Below, piece after piece: positions 8,800-17,114 of a stretch of 64,000 nt of DNA (position 1 is the first letter of the stretch; every line of letters begins with the position of its first letter). The position numbers and the translations under genes are program-made. Source of the stretch: WJKG01 sp964627305. GTDB taxonomy: Bacteria > Zixibacteria > MSB-5A5 > GN15 > FEB-12. Location: NCBI GenBank assembly GCA_964627305.1, contig CAZVHP010000008.1:1-64000 (forward strand). The letters are read 5' to 3'. The notes below the pieces were generated by a model. It was given only the letters and a program-made list of their open reading frames with translations. It was not told where the DNA came from and did not search any database.

Positions 8800-9945
8800 T
8801 CACTTTTCGGCGGTTTCGCAGTGGCCGAAGGCCGCGATTTTGCCTTTCTGTGTGGCGACGAAGATGCGGTGGCCATCGGATACGGGGCTTTGCTCGACAG
8901 CGCCATGGATCTGCGCCTGACTGGTTATTGATCCATCGGCGCGGCTGATGGCGAAGAGCTTGCCGCGCATGGTGGCAGCGATGACATGGTCACCGACGAC
9001 GATGACACCGGCCTTGATGACCTCGCCGAGATCCGTGTACCAGAGATCGTGGCCGGTCGAGCCATCGATGGCCCAGACGCGGCCGGTGGTGACGCCGATA
9101 TAGAGGGTGTTCTCGGCGAGTGCCGGAGCACCCCAGACGGGACCATCGAGGGTGCGCGTCCACCTGGTATCGCAGACAGATCTGTCGAAGGCGCCGACAT
9201 TGCCGAGGACGTCGCAGGCGAAGACGAAGTCGCCGACGGCAACCTGCCCGGTGATGGCGGCCATAAGCCGGGCCGTGCAGCCGAGCTTGCCATCGGTGGC
9301 GCGGAGATAGTAGATCTTGCCGATATCGGATGGCTGGTAGAGCATGTGCTCGTGCAGGGAGGGGCCAGCGGTGAAGCGGTCCGGAGTCTGGTGCTGCCAG
9401 ATGGTGGTGCCTTCGTCGGGATCGAGTGCGAAGACGCGGCCGTCGCCGGTGGCGCCGAGGAGTTGGTGGTCGTGGTAGAGCAGGCCGGTGGCAATGTTGT
9501 GGGTTTCGGAGTCCCAGAGTCGGGAGCGATTGTGCAGGTTGACGGCAAACATCCGGTTGCGATAAGGGGCAGTGCCCCAGTAGGCGATGGTATCCTCGAT
9601 GACGACGCCGCTTTGCGCGGCGAAGCCGCTCTTGAGCGAGCCGAGGTAGCGGCCGCTGGAGACATCGTAGAATTTGAGTTTCTTGCGTGTGCCGCTGTAT
9701 ATGAGATGCCCCTTTTGAACGCTCAGAGGGCCGGAGGGCTTGTCATTGGAGCTGGTTTCCCAGCACCTGGTGAGATTGCCGGAGAAGGTGGCGGTCGTAA
9801 TGGCGGCCGTCGCCTGTTTGTCCTGGCGGGCGAAAGTCCATGGTGACGGGAGCTCGCGTTCCGATGGTTTCATTTTGTAGGTTTTGCTGCATCCGGCGGT
9901 CAGCAGGAGGCACAGTATGAGGGCAAGAAAACGGGTGTGCTTCAT
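8800..9945 (-). CDS. PQQ-type beta-propeller lipoprotein (BamB-like fold)
   Basis: A 381-residue predicted lipoprotein: a signal sequence with lipobox LTAGC (Cys19) and then repeated strands of the PQQ-propeller type, including RVFALDPDEGTTIWQ, GRVWAIDGSTGHDLW and GKLFAISRADGS. These resemble BamB, the propeller subunit of the outer-membrane barrel assembly machine. The start at 9945 overlaps the stop of the upstream barrel gene in the sequence TAATG, implying translational coupling and possibly a physical partnership with that protein. A start 12 bases earlier is possible. Actual function unproven. Confidence 0.8.
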   Translation of the reverse strand: MKHTRFLALILCLLLTAGCSKTYKMKPSERELPSPWTFARQDKQATAAITTATFSGNLTRCWETSSNDKPSGPLSVQKGHLIYSGTRKKLKFYDVSSGRYLGSLKSGFAAQSGVVIEDTIAYWGTAPYRNRMFAVNLHNRSRLWDSETHNIATGLLYHDHQLLGATGDGRVFALDPDEGTTIWQHQTPDRFTAGPSLHEHMLYQPSDIGKIYYLRATDGKLGCTARLMAAITGQVAVGDFVFACDVLGNVGAFDRSVCDTRWTRTLDGPVWGAPALAENTLYIGVTTGRVWAIDGSTGHDLWYTDLGEVIKAGVIVVGDHVIAATMRGKLFAISRADGSITSQAQIHGAVEQSPVSDGHRIFVATQKGKIAAFGHCETAEK

Positions 9946-12740
9946 TAGAAATTCCATCCAAAGAAGAAGTCGAATTTGGTATGTGGATCTGTGGTTTTGA
10001 AGTCGGTAGTGCGGGTGAAGTCGAACCGCAGGAGGACGAAGTAGCCGAGAGCGACCCGGAAGCCGAATCCATAGGAGCCGCGCCAGCGGTCGAAGTCGTC
10101 ATCCCATGCGGAGCCGACATCGAAGAACAGGGCGCCGCGGATGGCCGAGAACCCCATTGCAGCAATGGGGGAGCCGATATAGAGCTGATCGATGAGCGGG
10201 AAGCGGAGTTCATTGGACGCGAACAGGATGTTGCGGTTGTAGAAGGCGCGTCGGTCATACCCGCGGAATGACCAACTGCCGCCGAAGTAAATGCGCTGCG
10301 GTTCGGTGCCGGATGAATGGTAGGCGAACAGGCGATTGGCTAATGCGGAGGCCTTTCCCAGCCGGAAGTAGTGGCGGACATCGGTCAGGAGGATGCGGTT
10401 GAAGTTGGCCAATTCGCCGACATTGGAGGTGAGGCCGAGGGTGAAGTTGTAGCGTCTGCCCTCAATGGGGCCGGAGATGTCCCAGATGGAGTTGTCATAC
10501 ACCCAACTGAGGTAGTGGGTCGCAAGGAACGCCTCCCGATGCTGGATGCCGAAGAAGCGGTCGCGTTTGGAGTATCGGGCGAGGGTGGTCAGGTCGACCC
10601 GATGAAACTTGGAGAAGGGATACGACAGCAGCGAGAGAACGCCGGCCTGGCGTTCGTAGTAGTAGTTGTCGAAGTCATTATAGTATTCGTCGTAGAGATG
10701 GAACAGGCCAAGGCCCCAGTTCAGGCGACTTTCGCGGTTGACGTAGGTGGCACCGAAGTTGAAGGACTCCAGGAATTCGTCTTTTTCGCCGGCGGTGTTG
10801 GTCAGCAGGAGGTACCAGGCGTGGTTACCGAGCATATCGGAGAGAGTGACCTGCAGTCCGCCGATGGAACCGTAGACGGGATCATAGCCGATCATTGACT
10901 GGGCGATATCGAGTGAGTAATCGGTGTCATAGCTGATGGTGCTGGAGCGGTAGTCGCCCTCGACGAGGCGGGGTTTCCAGCCGGAGGCGAACAGCGGTGG
11001 GGGCTGCTCAATCGATTCCGGTTGTTCGGGGAGTTCCATTTGATATATCTGGTAACGCATCTTCTGGAAGCCGGTGAAGATTAGTCGGGTGCCATCGGAC
11101 GAGAGGCGGGGATCGAAGGCTCCGGTGACGTAGGTTGACTGTCGTGTGAGCTGTCGGAAGGGATCCAGCAGGTAGATGTTAAAGGAGCCATCACGATCGC
11201 TGGTGAAGTAGACGCCTTTGGGGGTGACATCGGGAGATGAATCGAGGTGTTCGCCGAAGGTTATCTGGGTAATGCGTTTGGTGCGCAAGTCGAGTTCGAA
11301 GAGGTTTCTGGCGCCGTTCTTGCCGTGCGCGTTTCGGTCGGAGGCAAAGACGATGCGCCGGCCATCGTTGGAGAAGGTCGGGTCGATGTCGTTGTAGATG
11401 TCGTCGGTCAGGCGCGTGAGCGTGCCGGAGTTGATGTTCAGCAGGTATAGGTCGGTGAAGCCGGCTTTGGTCATGCCGGTGAAGACGACCTGCCGTGAGT
11501 CGGGAGACAGTCGAGGCGACAGAATGGTGATCAGGCTGTCGGTATCGAAGCGATGGGTGACACGGTCTACGTTCAAGTCGTACAGATAGACAACATCACG
11601 GTCTTTTGCTCGTGATGAGAAGACGATCAGTCCGGAATCGTTGGCATCGATGCCGGACCGGGTGAGGTACAGGGACTCGAAGTTGGCGTCGCGCTCGCCC
11701 TTGACGAGTGTTTTCCATCCCCGGTCGGCGCTGTTGGCGCGCTTCATGTAGAGGCCGGTGTACCCGAGGCGATTGGCCTTGAAGACGATCCAGTTATCCG
11801 GTCCTTTGCCGTCATCCCAAGTGATGGGTACAGCCCGGACGCAGAAGCCATCGTGGGTGAGTTGGTCAGCGGCCATGTCGGGCAGGTCGCGGTATTCGAG
11901 ATCGGGATAGTAGTTCTTTTTGACGGAGTAGACCCACTTTCGGGAGAGCTCGGACAGGTCATCGCCGAGAGTGATTTTGACGACCTCGTTGAAGTCGCGG
12001 CCTTTGTGCCAGTTGTCGAAGATCAGGGCGAGTTTGTCGGGTCCGTAGGCGGAGTCGATGAAGTTGCAGACGGCATGGCCGACCTTGTACATGAAGTAGG
12101 TACCGTGAATACGGTAGAACTGGTCAATGCCGGGCAGGCGGTCATTGAGGACCATGTCCTTGAGGAACATGTCAGCATCGGTGTCCCATTCTTTGGACCA
12201 GAATTCGGCGATTCCCTCGACAAACCACAGTGGTGGCAGTGACCAGCGCAGGCGGCCGTGACGGACGATGGCTTCCTCCAGCCGTGAGAGCATGAAGACG
12301 TGCACGAGTTCATGCTGGATGACATGGCGGAAGTCCTCGTAGGAGCCGTTGAAGGGAACGACGACGCGGCCTTTCATGAACTCGGTGAAGCCGCCGACGG
12401 ATTCGGGCAGAAGGCCGGGGATGACGTTGGTTTGGGAGAAGTATGTCGGGTTGGAGTAGATGATCAGGGGTATCTTTCGCATGACCTCATGGCGATAGAG
12501 CGGCGCCAGGATGGCGTAGGCATCCTCGGCGAGCTGTCCGGCGATGTGGGCCAGTTCTTTCTCTTCGGTATAGAAGTAGACACGGAAGTGTTCGGTGTCC
12601 ATGACCTGCCAGTCGAAGGTGGTGTACTGGACCTTGTTCTTGCCGAAGAAGATCTGGCCATGAGCTGGGGTGCCGGTGGTCAGGGCCAGAGCCGACCAGC
12701 ATAGGGTGGATATGAGTAAGAAACGAGTAACTGCTCTCAT
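9945..12740 (-). CDS. Large exported protein: peptidase-MA-like domain, TolB-like propeller, C-terminal beta-barrel
   Basis: A 931-residue protein with a signal peptide (1-29). A gluzincin-like metalloprotease domain has HELVH at 143-147 and the downstream WFVEGIAEF with a candidate third ligand E175. Next come several PD40/TolB-like propeller strands (LSPDSRQVVF, FSNDGRRIVFASDRN, DGTRLIFTG). The last 300 residues are rich in alternating aromatic strands and end in FFFGWNF, typical of an outer-membrane barrel of the surface-antigen type. I place the start at the ATG at 12740 because the signal peptide begins there; the frame stays open to 13256 but the extra residues look non-coding. The PQQ lipoprotein gene overlaps its stop. 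Confidence 0.8.
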   Translation of the reverse strand: MRAVTRFLLISTLCWSALALTTGTPAHGQIFFGKNKVQYTTFDWQVMDTEHFRVYFYTEEKELAHIAGQLAEDAYAILAPLYRHEVMRKIPLIIYSNPTYFSQTNVIPGLLPESVGGFTEFMKGRVVVPFNGSYEDFRHVIQHELVHVFMLSRLEEAIVRHGRLRWSLPPLWFVEGIAEFWSKEWDTDADMFLKDMVLNDRLPGIDQFYRIHGTYFMYKVGHAVCNFIDSAYGPDKLALIFDNWHKGRDFNEVVKITLGDDLSELSRKWVYSVKKNYYPDLEYRDLPDMAADQLTHDGFCVRAVPITWDDGKGPDNWIVFKANRLGYTGLYMKRANSADRGWKTLVKGERDANFESLYLTRSGIDANDSGLIVFSSRAKDRDVVYLYDLNVDRVTHRFDTDSLITILSPRLSPDSRQVVFTGMTKAGFTDLYLLNINSGTLTRLTDDIYNDIDPTFSNDGRRIVFASDRNAHGKNGARNLFELDLRTKRITQITFGEHLDSSPDVTPKGVYFTSDRDGSFNIYLLDPFRQLTRQSTYVTGAFDPRLSSDGTRLIFTGFQKMRYQIYQMELPEQPESIEQPPPLFASGWKPRLVEGDYRSSTISYDTDYSLDIAQSMIGYDPVYGSIGGLQVTLSDMLGNHAWYLLLTNTAGEKDEFLESFNFGATYVNRESRLNWGLGLFHLYDEYYNDFDNYYYERQAGVLSLLSYPFSKFHRVDLTTLARYSKRDRFFGIQHREAFLATHYLSWVYDNSIWDISGPIEGRRYNFTLGLTSNVGELANFNRILLTDVRHYFRLGKASALANRLFAYHSSGTEPQRIYFGGSWSFRGYDRRAFYNRNILFASNELRFPLIDQLYIGSPIAAMGFSAIRGALFFDVGSAWDDDFDRWRGSYGFGFRVALGYFVLLRFDFTRTTDFKTTDPHTKFDFFFGWNF

Positions 12741-12852
12741 CAATAATCGCCTGTCGGCGCTGCTGCCGGTGCCCGGGTGTCGGTCGTCTACCCCCATAAC
12801 GGATGCCCGGCGAAAAGTGTTCAGCGACCGGGGAAACGGATTCTCTGGTTGT

Positions 12853-12881
12853 AGTATAGGGTATCGGTCCCGGTGGGTCAA
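12853..12881 (-). promoter_or_regulatory. Sigma-70 promoter of the peptidase/barrel gene
   Basis: TTGACC - 17 bases - TATACT on the minus strand, five of six matches in each box at optimal spacing. It lies in the 172-bp gap before the 12740 start, giving a leader of roughly 105 nt. Confidence 0.75.
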
Positions 12882-12912
12882 TTCTGGATTCTGGGATAGC
12901 GGGGCCGGCGGT

Positions 12913-13926
12913 TCATTGGGGTGTCTTCCGGCCGAGGCCGTGGATTCCGGTCTCGTGGCCGCACTGGCGGCAGCGGTCGTTGTCCAGACCGACCACATGG
13001 GTACGATACCAATCGCGCGAGATGAGGATATTGCCGCAGTTTGGACAGCGGGTGTCGGCCATGCCCTCGAGGGCGACGTTGCCGAGGAAGACATAGTCCA
13101 GCTTCTCGCGGGCCAACTGGCGCGCGTGGAGCAGGAGATCCTCGGGAGTGCGCTCTCGGTCCCGCATTTTGTAATCGGGATGGAAGGCCGAGAAGTGCAG
13201 GGGGATGCGGGGGTTGAGTCCGGCGACGAAGTCAATAAGGTCACGGAGTTCTTCATCGCTGTCGTTGAGGCCGGGAATGAGAAGGGTTGTCAGTTCGAGG
13301 TGAACACTGCTGCGAGCGAGTGTGCGGATAGTCTGCAGAACGGGTTCGAGCCTGCCCTTGCACACCCTCTTGTAGAAGTCGGGTCGCATGCTTTTGAGGT
13401 CGACATTGATGGCATCGATGCGGTCTATCAGCTCTGCCAGCGGGGCAGGGTTGATGTAGCCGTTGGAGACGAGGACAGTCTTGAGGCCTTTGTCGGCGAG
13501 CAACGGGGCGGTGTCCATGATATACTCAAACCAAATCATCGGTTCGGTATACGTGAAGGCGACGCCGATGGAGTTGTGTTCAGCGGCGAGGTTGGCGAGT
13601 TGTTCGGGTGCGATGTAGCTGGTATGTGCTTTCTCCTGTGCAATGCTCCAGTTCTGGCAGTTGGCGCAGGCGAAGTTGCAGCCATTGGCGCCGGTCGAGA
13701 GTATTTTCGATCCGGGGTAGAAATGGTAGAGCGGTTTTTTTTCGATGGGGTCGATGGCAATGGAGACGGTCTCGCCATAGTTGTCGGTGACGAGTTTGCC
13801 GCGCCGGTTGAAGCGAGCGCCACAGATGCCAATTTTGCCTTCGGTCAGCTTGCATTCGGCCGGGCACAGCGTGCAGACGATTTTCCGGCCGTCAATTTTC
13901 TCCCAGTGTCTGGCTTCGGTAATCAC
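12913..13926 (-). CDS. amrS: AmmeMemoRadiSam-type radical SAM enzyme
   Basis: A 337-residue radical SAM protein. The [4Fe-4S]-binding motif is CxxxCxxC (C83, C87, C90, in GCNFACANCQNW). It is preceded by the Cys-rich N-terminal segment CTLCPAECKL characteristic of the family found with Memo and AMMECR1 proteins, and followed by a C-terminal zinc-ribbon-like tail with two CxxC pairs. The substrate of this family is not firmly established. Memo and AMMECR1 homologues are not in the window. The GTG start lies inside the end of the preceding gene (35-base overlap) with GGGGAG upstream, so it is co-transcribed with the LPS gene. Confidence 0.9.
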   Translation of the reverse strand: MITEARHWEKIDGRKIVCTLCPAECKLTEGKIGICGARFNRRGKLVTDNYGETVSIAIDPIEKKPLYHFYPGSKILSTGANGCNFACANCQNWSIAQEKAHTSYIAPEQLANLAAEHNSIGVAFTYTEPMIWFEYIMDTAPLLADKGLKTVLVSNGYINPAPLAELIDRIDAINVDLKSMRPDFYKRVCKGRLEPVLQTIRTLARSSVHLELTTLLIPGLNDSDEELRDLIDFVAGLNPRIPLHFSAFHPDYKMRDRERTPEDLLLHARQLAREKLDYVFLGNVALEGMADTRCPNCGNILISRDWYRTHVVGLDNDRCRQCGHETGIHGLGRKTPQ

Positions 13927-15520
13927 GTGTTTCGATCTCCCCTATGTGAGCGACGGCCCCCATGAGGTCGTCGGTGACGTCAAGACTCCGGTCAAGGTGG
14001 TACGCGGCCAATTCTCGTTCGCTTTGTGTCCCGTAGCCGGTTCGTACCAGAATCGGGACGGCGCCGATGACGCGGGCCAGCCACACATCCTCGACCTTGT
14101 CGCCGATGACGTATGATCGCCTGAGGTCGATTCCCAGGTCCCTTGCGGCCAATTCGGGCATCCCCGGTCCCGGTTTGCGCAAGGGGGAATGGGAGGTGTA
14201 CTCCGGCACAGTTCCGTGGGAATGATACGGGCAATAGTAGATGGCGTCAAGGTGAACTCCCTGCTTGTGAAGCAGGGTGATGAGTTTCCGGTTGACCCGT
14301 TCGACATCGTCGATGCCGAACATTCCGCGCGCGACACCGGATTGGTTGGAGACGACCACGAGAGCGAAGCCGGCTTCTTTGAGGGCTTTGAGGGCCTCGG
14401 CGGCCTGGGGGATCAGTTCGACCTGATCGGGATCGTGCAGGTAGTCTTTGTCGATCATGATGGTACCATCACGGTCGAGGAAGACTGCTCGCCGGGTATT
14501 GGTTTGGGAGTTGAGGATGTCTTCGGCTGCCTGCACGACCATATCGGCGGTAAGGCGTTCAAAGCAGTACTGCCGGTCGCGGAAACAGGGCGTTCGTCCG
14601 TGAAGGGAGCAGGGGCGGCAGTATTCATCGACCTGGATGACACGGTCGTGCAGACCGCGGGGGGCGAAACCAAGGGCCGGGTGAGTGGGACCGAACAGGG
14701 CAATAGTGGGGACGCCGAGGGCGGAGCTGAGGTGGGCGATGCCGGAATCGTTGGCGATGGTGAACTGGGCGTGGCCGATCAGCGCGGCAAGCTCGGGCAG
14801 AGGCAGTCCGGCGAGAGTAGCTAAGTGCCCGGCGGGGATGTCGTGCGAGCCGGGTGGCGGGGCCGGTTGGCTGTTGCTGTCAGCGGGGGTACACCAGGCG
14901 ATCGCCATGCCATACTCATGGTGCAGTTTCCGGGCAACCTCGGTGAAGCGATCGGGCGGCCACTGCTTGGGGGGGTGGGCGGCACCCGGAGCAATGACGG
15001 CGTGGGGCACGGCCTCGGGGAAGCGTCGTCTCAGAGCGGGAGAAAGCGGCAGGCGTCGCATGACGGGTCTCGTGGCCCAGATTGGCTGTTCCAGTTGGGT
15101 GAGGGTGCTGTTGTACAGGTCGATGGTGTGAGGATAGTCAAGCGGAAGCTGCTTGTTGCGACGTCGAACCATTGCGGATCGCTCGAGGCGTCGTTTGGGA
15201 TAGACGACTGTCTGCCGGGCGGAGATGAACCTGCGGGCGAGGTAGGAATTGAGCTTGCCCTGGAGGTCGACGACGAGTTCGAAGTGGCCGTTGTCGATCC
15301 GCAGGAGTTGGCGAAGATACTGCAGCGAGGCAGTTGTCGGTGGGGCGGGTTCGACCTTGTCGACGGCGGGCAGCAGAGATGCGAGCGGTTCGAAGGTTTG
15401 CTTGGTCAGCAGACAGATGCGGCTGTGCGGGTAATTGATCCTGAGATTGAGCAACGTCGGCGACGTAAGAATGATGTCGCCGAGCGAGCTGAATCGTATG
15501 ACGAGGATATCGCCAGTCAT
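13892..15520 (-). CDS. GT9 heptosyltransferase fused to D,D-heptose-bisphosphate phosphatase (GmhB-like)
   Basis: A 542-residue two-domain protein. Residues 1 to about 335 are a family-9 glycosyltransferase (N-terminal RFSSLGDIILTSP; late ALFGPTHP), the fold of WaaF/WaaC heptosyltransferases. Residues from about 345 are a HAD phosphatase with FLDRDGT nucleophile loop, VVSNQSG, CPYHSH and RKPGPGM signatures of GmhB, which removes the 7-phosphate in ADP-heptose synthesis. One polypeptide would then make a heptose precursor intermediate and transfer a heptose-like sugar. The start at 15520 overlaps the uppP stop (TGATG), so translation is coupled. Exact sugar specificity is inferred. Confidence 0.88.
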   Translation of the reverse strand: MTGDILVIRFSSLGDIILTSPTLLNLRINYPHSRICLLTKQTFEPLASLLPAVDKVEPAPPTTASLQYLRQLLRIDNGHFELVVDLQGKLNSYLARRFISARQTVVYPKRRLERSAMVRRRNKQLPLDYPHTIDLYNSTLTQLEQPIWATRPVMRRLPLSPALRRRFPEAVPHAVIAPGAAHPPKQWPPDRFTEVARKLHHEYGMAIAWCTPADSNSQPAPPPGSHDIPAGHLATLAGLPLPELAALIGHAQFTIANDSGIAHLSSALGVPTIALFGPTHPALGFAPRGLHDRVIQVDEYCRPCSLHGRTPCFRDRQYCFERLTADMVVQAAEDILNSQTNTRRAVFLDRDGTIMIDKDYLHDPDQVELIPQAAEALKALKEAGFALVVVSNQSGVARGMFGIDDVERVNRKLITLLHKQGVHLDAIYYCPYHSHGTVPEYTSHSPLRKPGPGMPELAARDLGIDLRRSYVIGDKVEDVWLARVIGAVPILVRTGYGTQSERELAAYHLDRSLDVTDDLMGAVAHIGEIETRDYRSQTLGEN

Positions 15521-16293
15521 CACCAGCAAAGATACAATCCGAGGGCGGCGGCGGCAAAGCAATAGTATGCGAACCAGGAGAAGCGACCCCTGCGAATGAT
15601 GGCCAGCACGCTGTATACGGCAATCAGGGACAGGACGAATGAGACGGCGGTCCCGGCCAGATACGGGCCGACGGCAGCGGCGTTCAGTGCGGCCAGCTCC
15701 TTCGCGTTCAGGATCATAGCGCCACCGATGGCGGGCAGTGAAAGCAGGAAGGAGAATTCGGCGGCCTTGGCGGGGTCGACACCGGAGGCCATGCCGAAGA
15801 CGATGGTTGATCCGGAGCGAGAGATACCGGGCAGGACGGCAAGGGCCTGTCCGATGCCCATGATGATGGACGACTTGACTCTGACGGGTGAGCTACCTTT
15901 GGTCATAAACCGGCTGGAGAAGAGCAGCAGCCCGGTGCCAATCAGAAAGACGGAGGTGAGCAGGGGACTTGAGAAGGCGCTCTCGATGGAGTCTTTGAGC
16001 AGCAGCCCGACCAGTCCGGCGGGAACGGAGGCGAGCAGGAGCAGACCGATCATGGCTCGCTCCTGTTTGAGGGTGCTGTCGAACAGCGAGCGGATCAGGC
16101 GAAGGATTGTGCGATGAAAGAAGGCGACGACAGCCATCCAGCTTCCGAAGTGGAGGGCGACCTCGAAGGCAACACCGGGCTGTTTGACGCCGAGGAGAGC
16201 CTGAGCGAGCACGAGGTGGCCGGATGACGAGACCGGCAGGAACTCGGTGAGTCCCTGCAGCGCCCCGAGGAAGAGGGCTTCGAGGTAGCTCAT
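15520..16293 (-). CDS. uppP: Undecaprenyl-diphosphatase UppP (BacA)
   Basis: A 257-residue, multi-pass inner-membrane enzyme that recycles undecaprenyl pyrophosphate to the monophosphate carrier for peptidoglycan and LPS. Both family signatures are present: GLTEFLPVSSSGH near the N-terminus and PGISRSGST in the middle. It lies 12 bases after a small barrel gene and overlaps the glycosyltransferase gene, which fits a shared role in envelope polymer synthesis. High-level UppP can confer bacitracin tolerance in other bacteria. Confidence 0.97.
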   Translation of the reverse strand: MSYLEALFLGALQGLTEFLPVSSSGHLVLAQALLGVKQPGVAFEVALHFGSWMAVVAFFHRTILRLIRSLFDSTLKQERAMIGLLLLASVPAGLVGLLLKDSIESAFSSPLLTSVFLIGTGLLLFSSRFMTKGSSPVRVKSSIIMGIGQALAVLPGISRSGSTIVFGMASGVDPAKAAEFSFLLSLPAIGGAMILNAKELAALNAAAVGPYLAGTAVSFVLSLIAVYSVLAIIRRGRFSWFAYYCFAAAALGLYLCW

Positions 16294-16305
16294 GCGTGTG
16301 CCGCG

Positions 16306-16953
16306 CTACAGGACAAGGTAGTCCAGTCCGATGAACAGGCCGTCATTGCCATCAAGTTGCAGCTCTCCATAGAGGCTGATATAGCGAGTCATCTCGTACC
16401 TGACGCCGAGGTTGAAGCCGAACTCGAGGTCTGAGTCGGACTTATCGTCGCCGGCGAACTCCCAGCTTATGCGCTCCAGGCGCAGGCCGATGGCTGCATA
16501 GGGCGTAAGGGCCTGACCATTGGTCAGGACGAAATCACGCGAGGCGAGGAAAGACGCGCCGAGCTGCATGACGGTGTAGGGGCCGGCTTTGAATATCTCG
16601 AGGATGCCGCCGAGCGACATGTCGACGGGGTTGTTTCTGGGACCGCCGGCGTCGAGGAAGGTATACTTGAGGTCGGCGCCAAAGGCCAGTTTGGGGTCCA
16701 TGTTGTCATCGTCGATCAGCCCAAGCTTGAGGCGTCCGTCCCAGTGTTCGCCGAGGCCGTAGGTGAATGATCCGAACACGCTGGTGGCATCGGCGATACC
16801 GAGGTTGAAGCCGAGCGCTCCGGCCTGGGGACCGATGGGTTGTGCCGACCAGAGTGAGCCGAAGACCGTTCCGACAGAGGCACCGAAAGCGGGCGGGGCG
16901 GCCAACGCGACAAGACACACTAGCGCGGTGATTGTGGACAATCTTTTCATCAT
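16306..16953 (-). CDS. Small outer-membrane beta-barrel-like protein, unknown function
   Basis: A 215-residue protein with a clear signal peptide (ends near PAFGAS) and alternating polar/hydrophobic strands rich in Gly and aromatics (DGRLKLGL, FGADLKYTF, FGFNLGVRYEM), ending in LDYLVL. This fits an 8-10-stranded barrel, but I do not recognise the family. Start: tandem ATG at 16953/16950 with AAGGA upstream. First gene of the uppP run. Confidence 0.65.
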   Translation of the reverse strand: MMKRLSTITALVCLVALAAPPAFGASVGTVFGSLWSAQPIGPQAGALGFNLGIADATSVFGSFTYGLGEHWDGRLKLGLIDDDNMDPKLAFGADLKYTFLDAGGPRNNPVDMSLGGILEIFKAGPYTVMQLGASFLASRDFVLTNGQALTPYAAIGLRLERISWEFAGDDKSDSDLEFGFNLGVRYEMTRYISLYGELQLDGNDGLFIGLDYLVL

Positions 16954-17056
16954 TGTATCTTCCTTCAGCATTCAGTACGACTTTGGGTATGGTACGCAGA
17001 CAACGTATTTCGGTTCCCGCTGCGGGTCAACTACAATAAGTGTTGGGCAATAGTTG

Positions 17057-17086
17057 TTGACACATCTGTTCGGACCGGGCTTTTAT
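17057..17086 (+). promoter_or_regulatory. Sigma-70 promoter of the symporter gene
   Basis: TTGACA (perfect -35), 18 bases, TTTTAT (four of six) on the plus strand, 29 bases before the symporter ATG. The only plus-strand promoter I can support. Confidence 0.6.
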
Positions 17087-17114
17087 GGGTTCAAGTTCCA
17101 AGGAGTGAGATCTC

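Noticed and set aside
12741..13256. N-terminal extension of the peptidase/barrel protein to 13256
   Set aside because: The extension lacks coding character, overlaps the radical SAM gene on the same strand and would bury the signal peptide; the ATG at 12740 starts the signal sequence.
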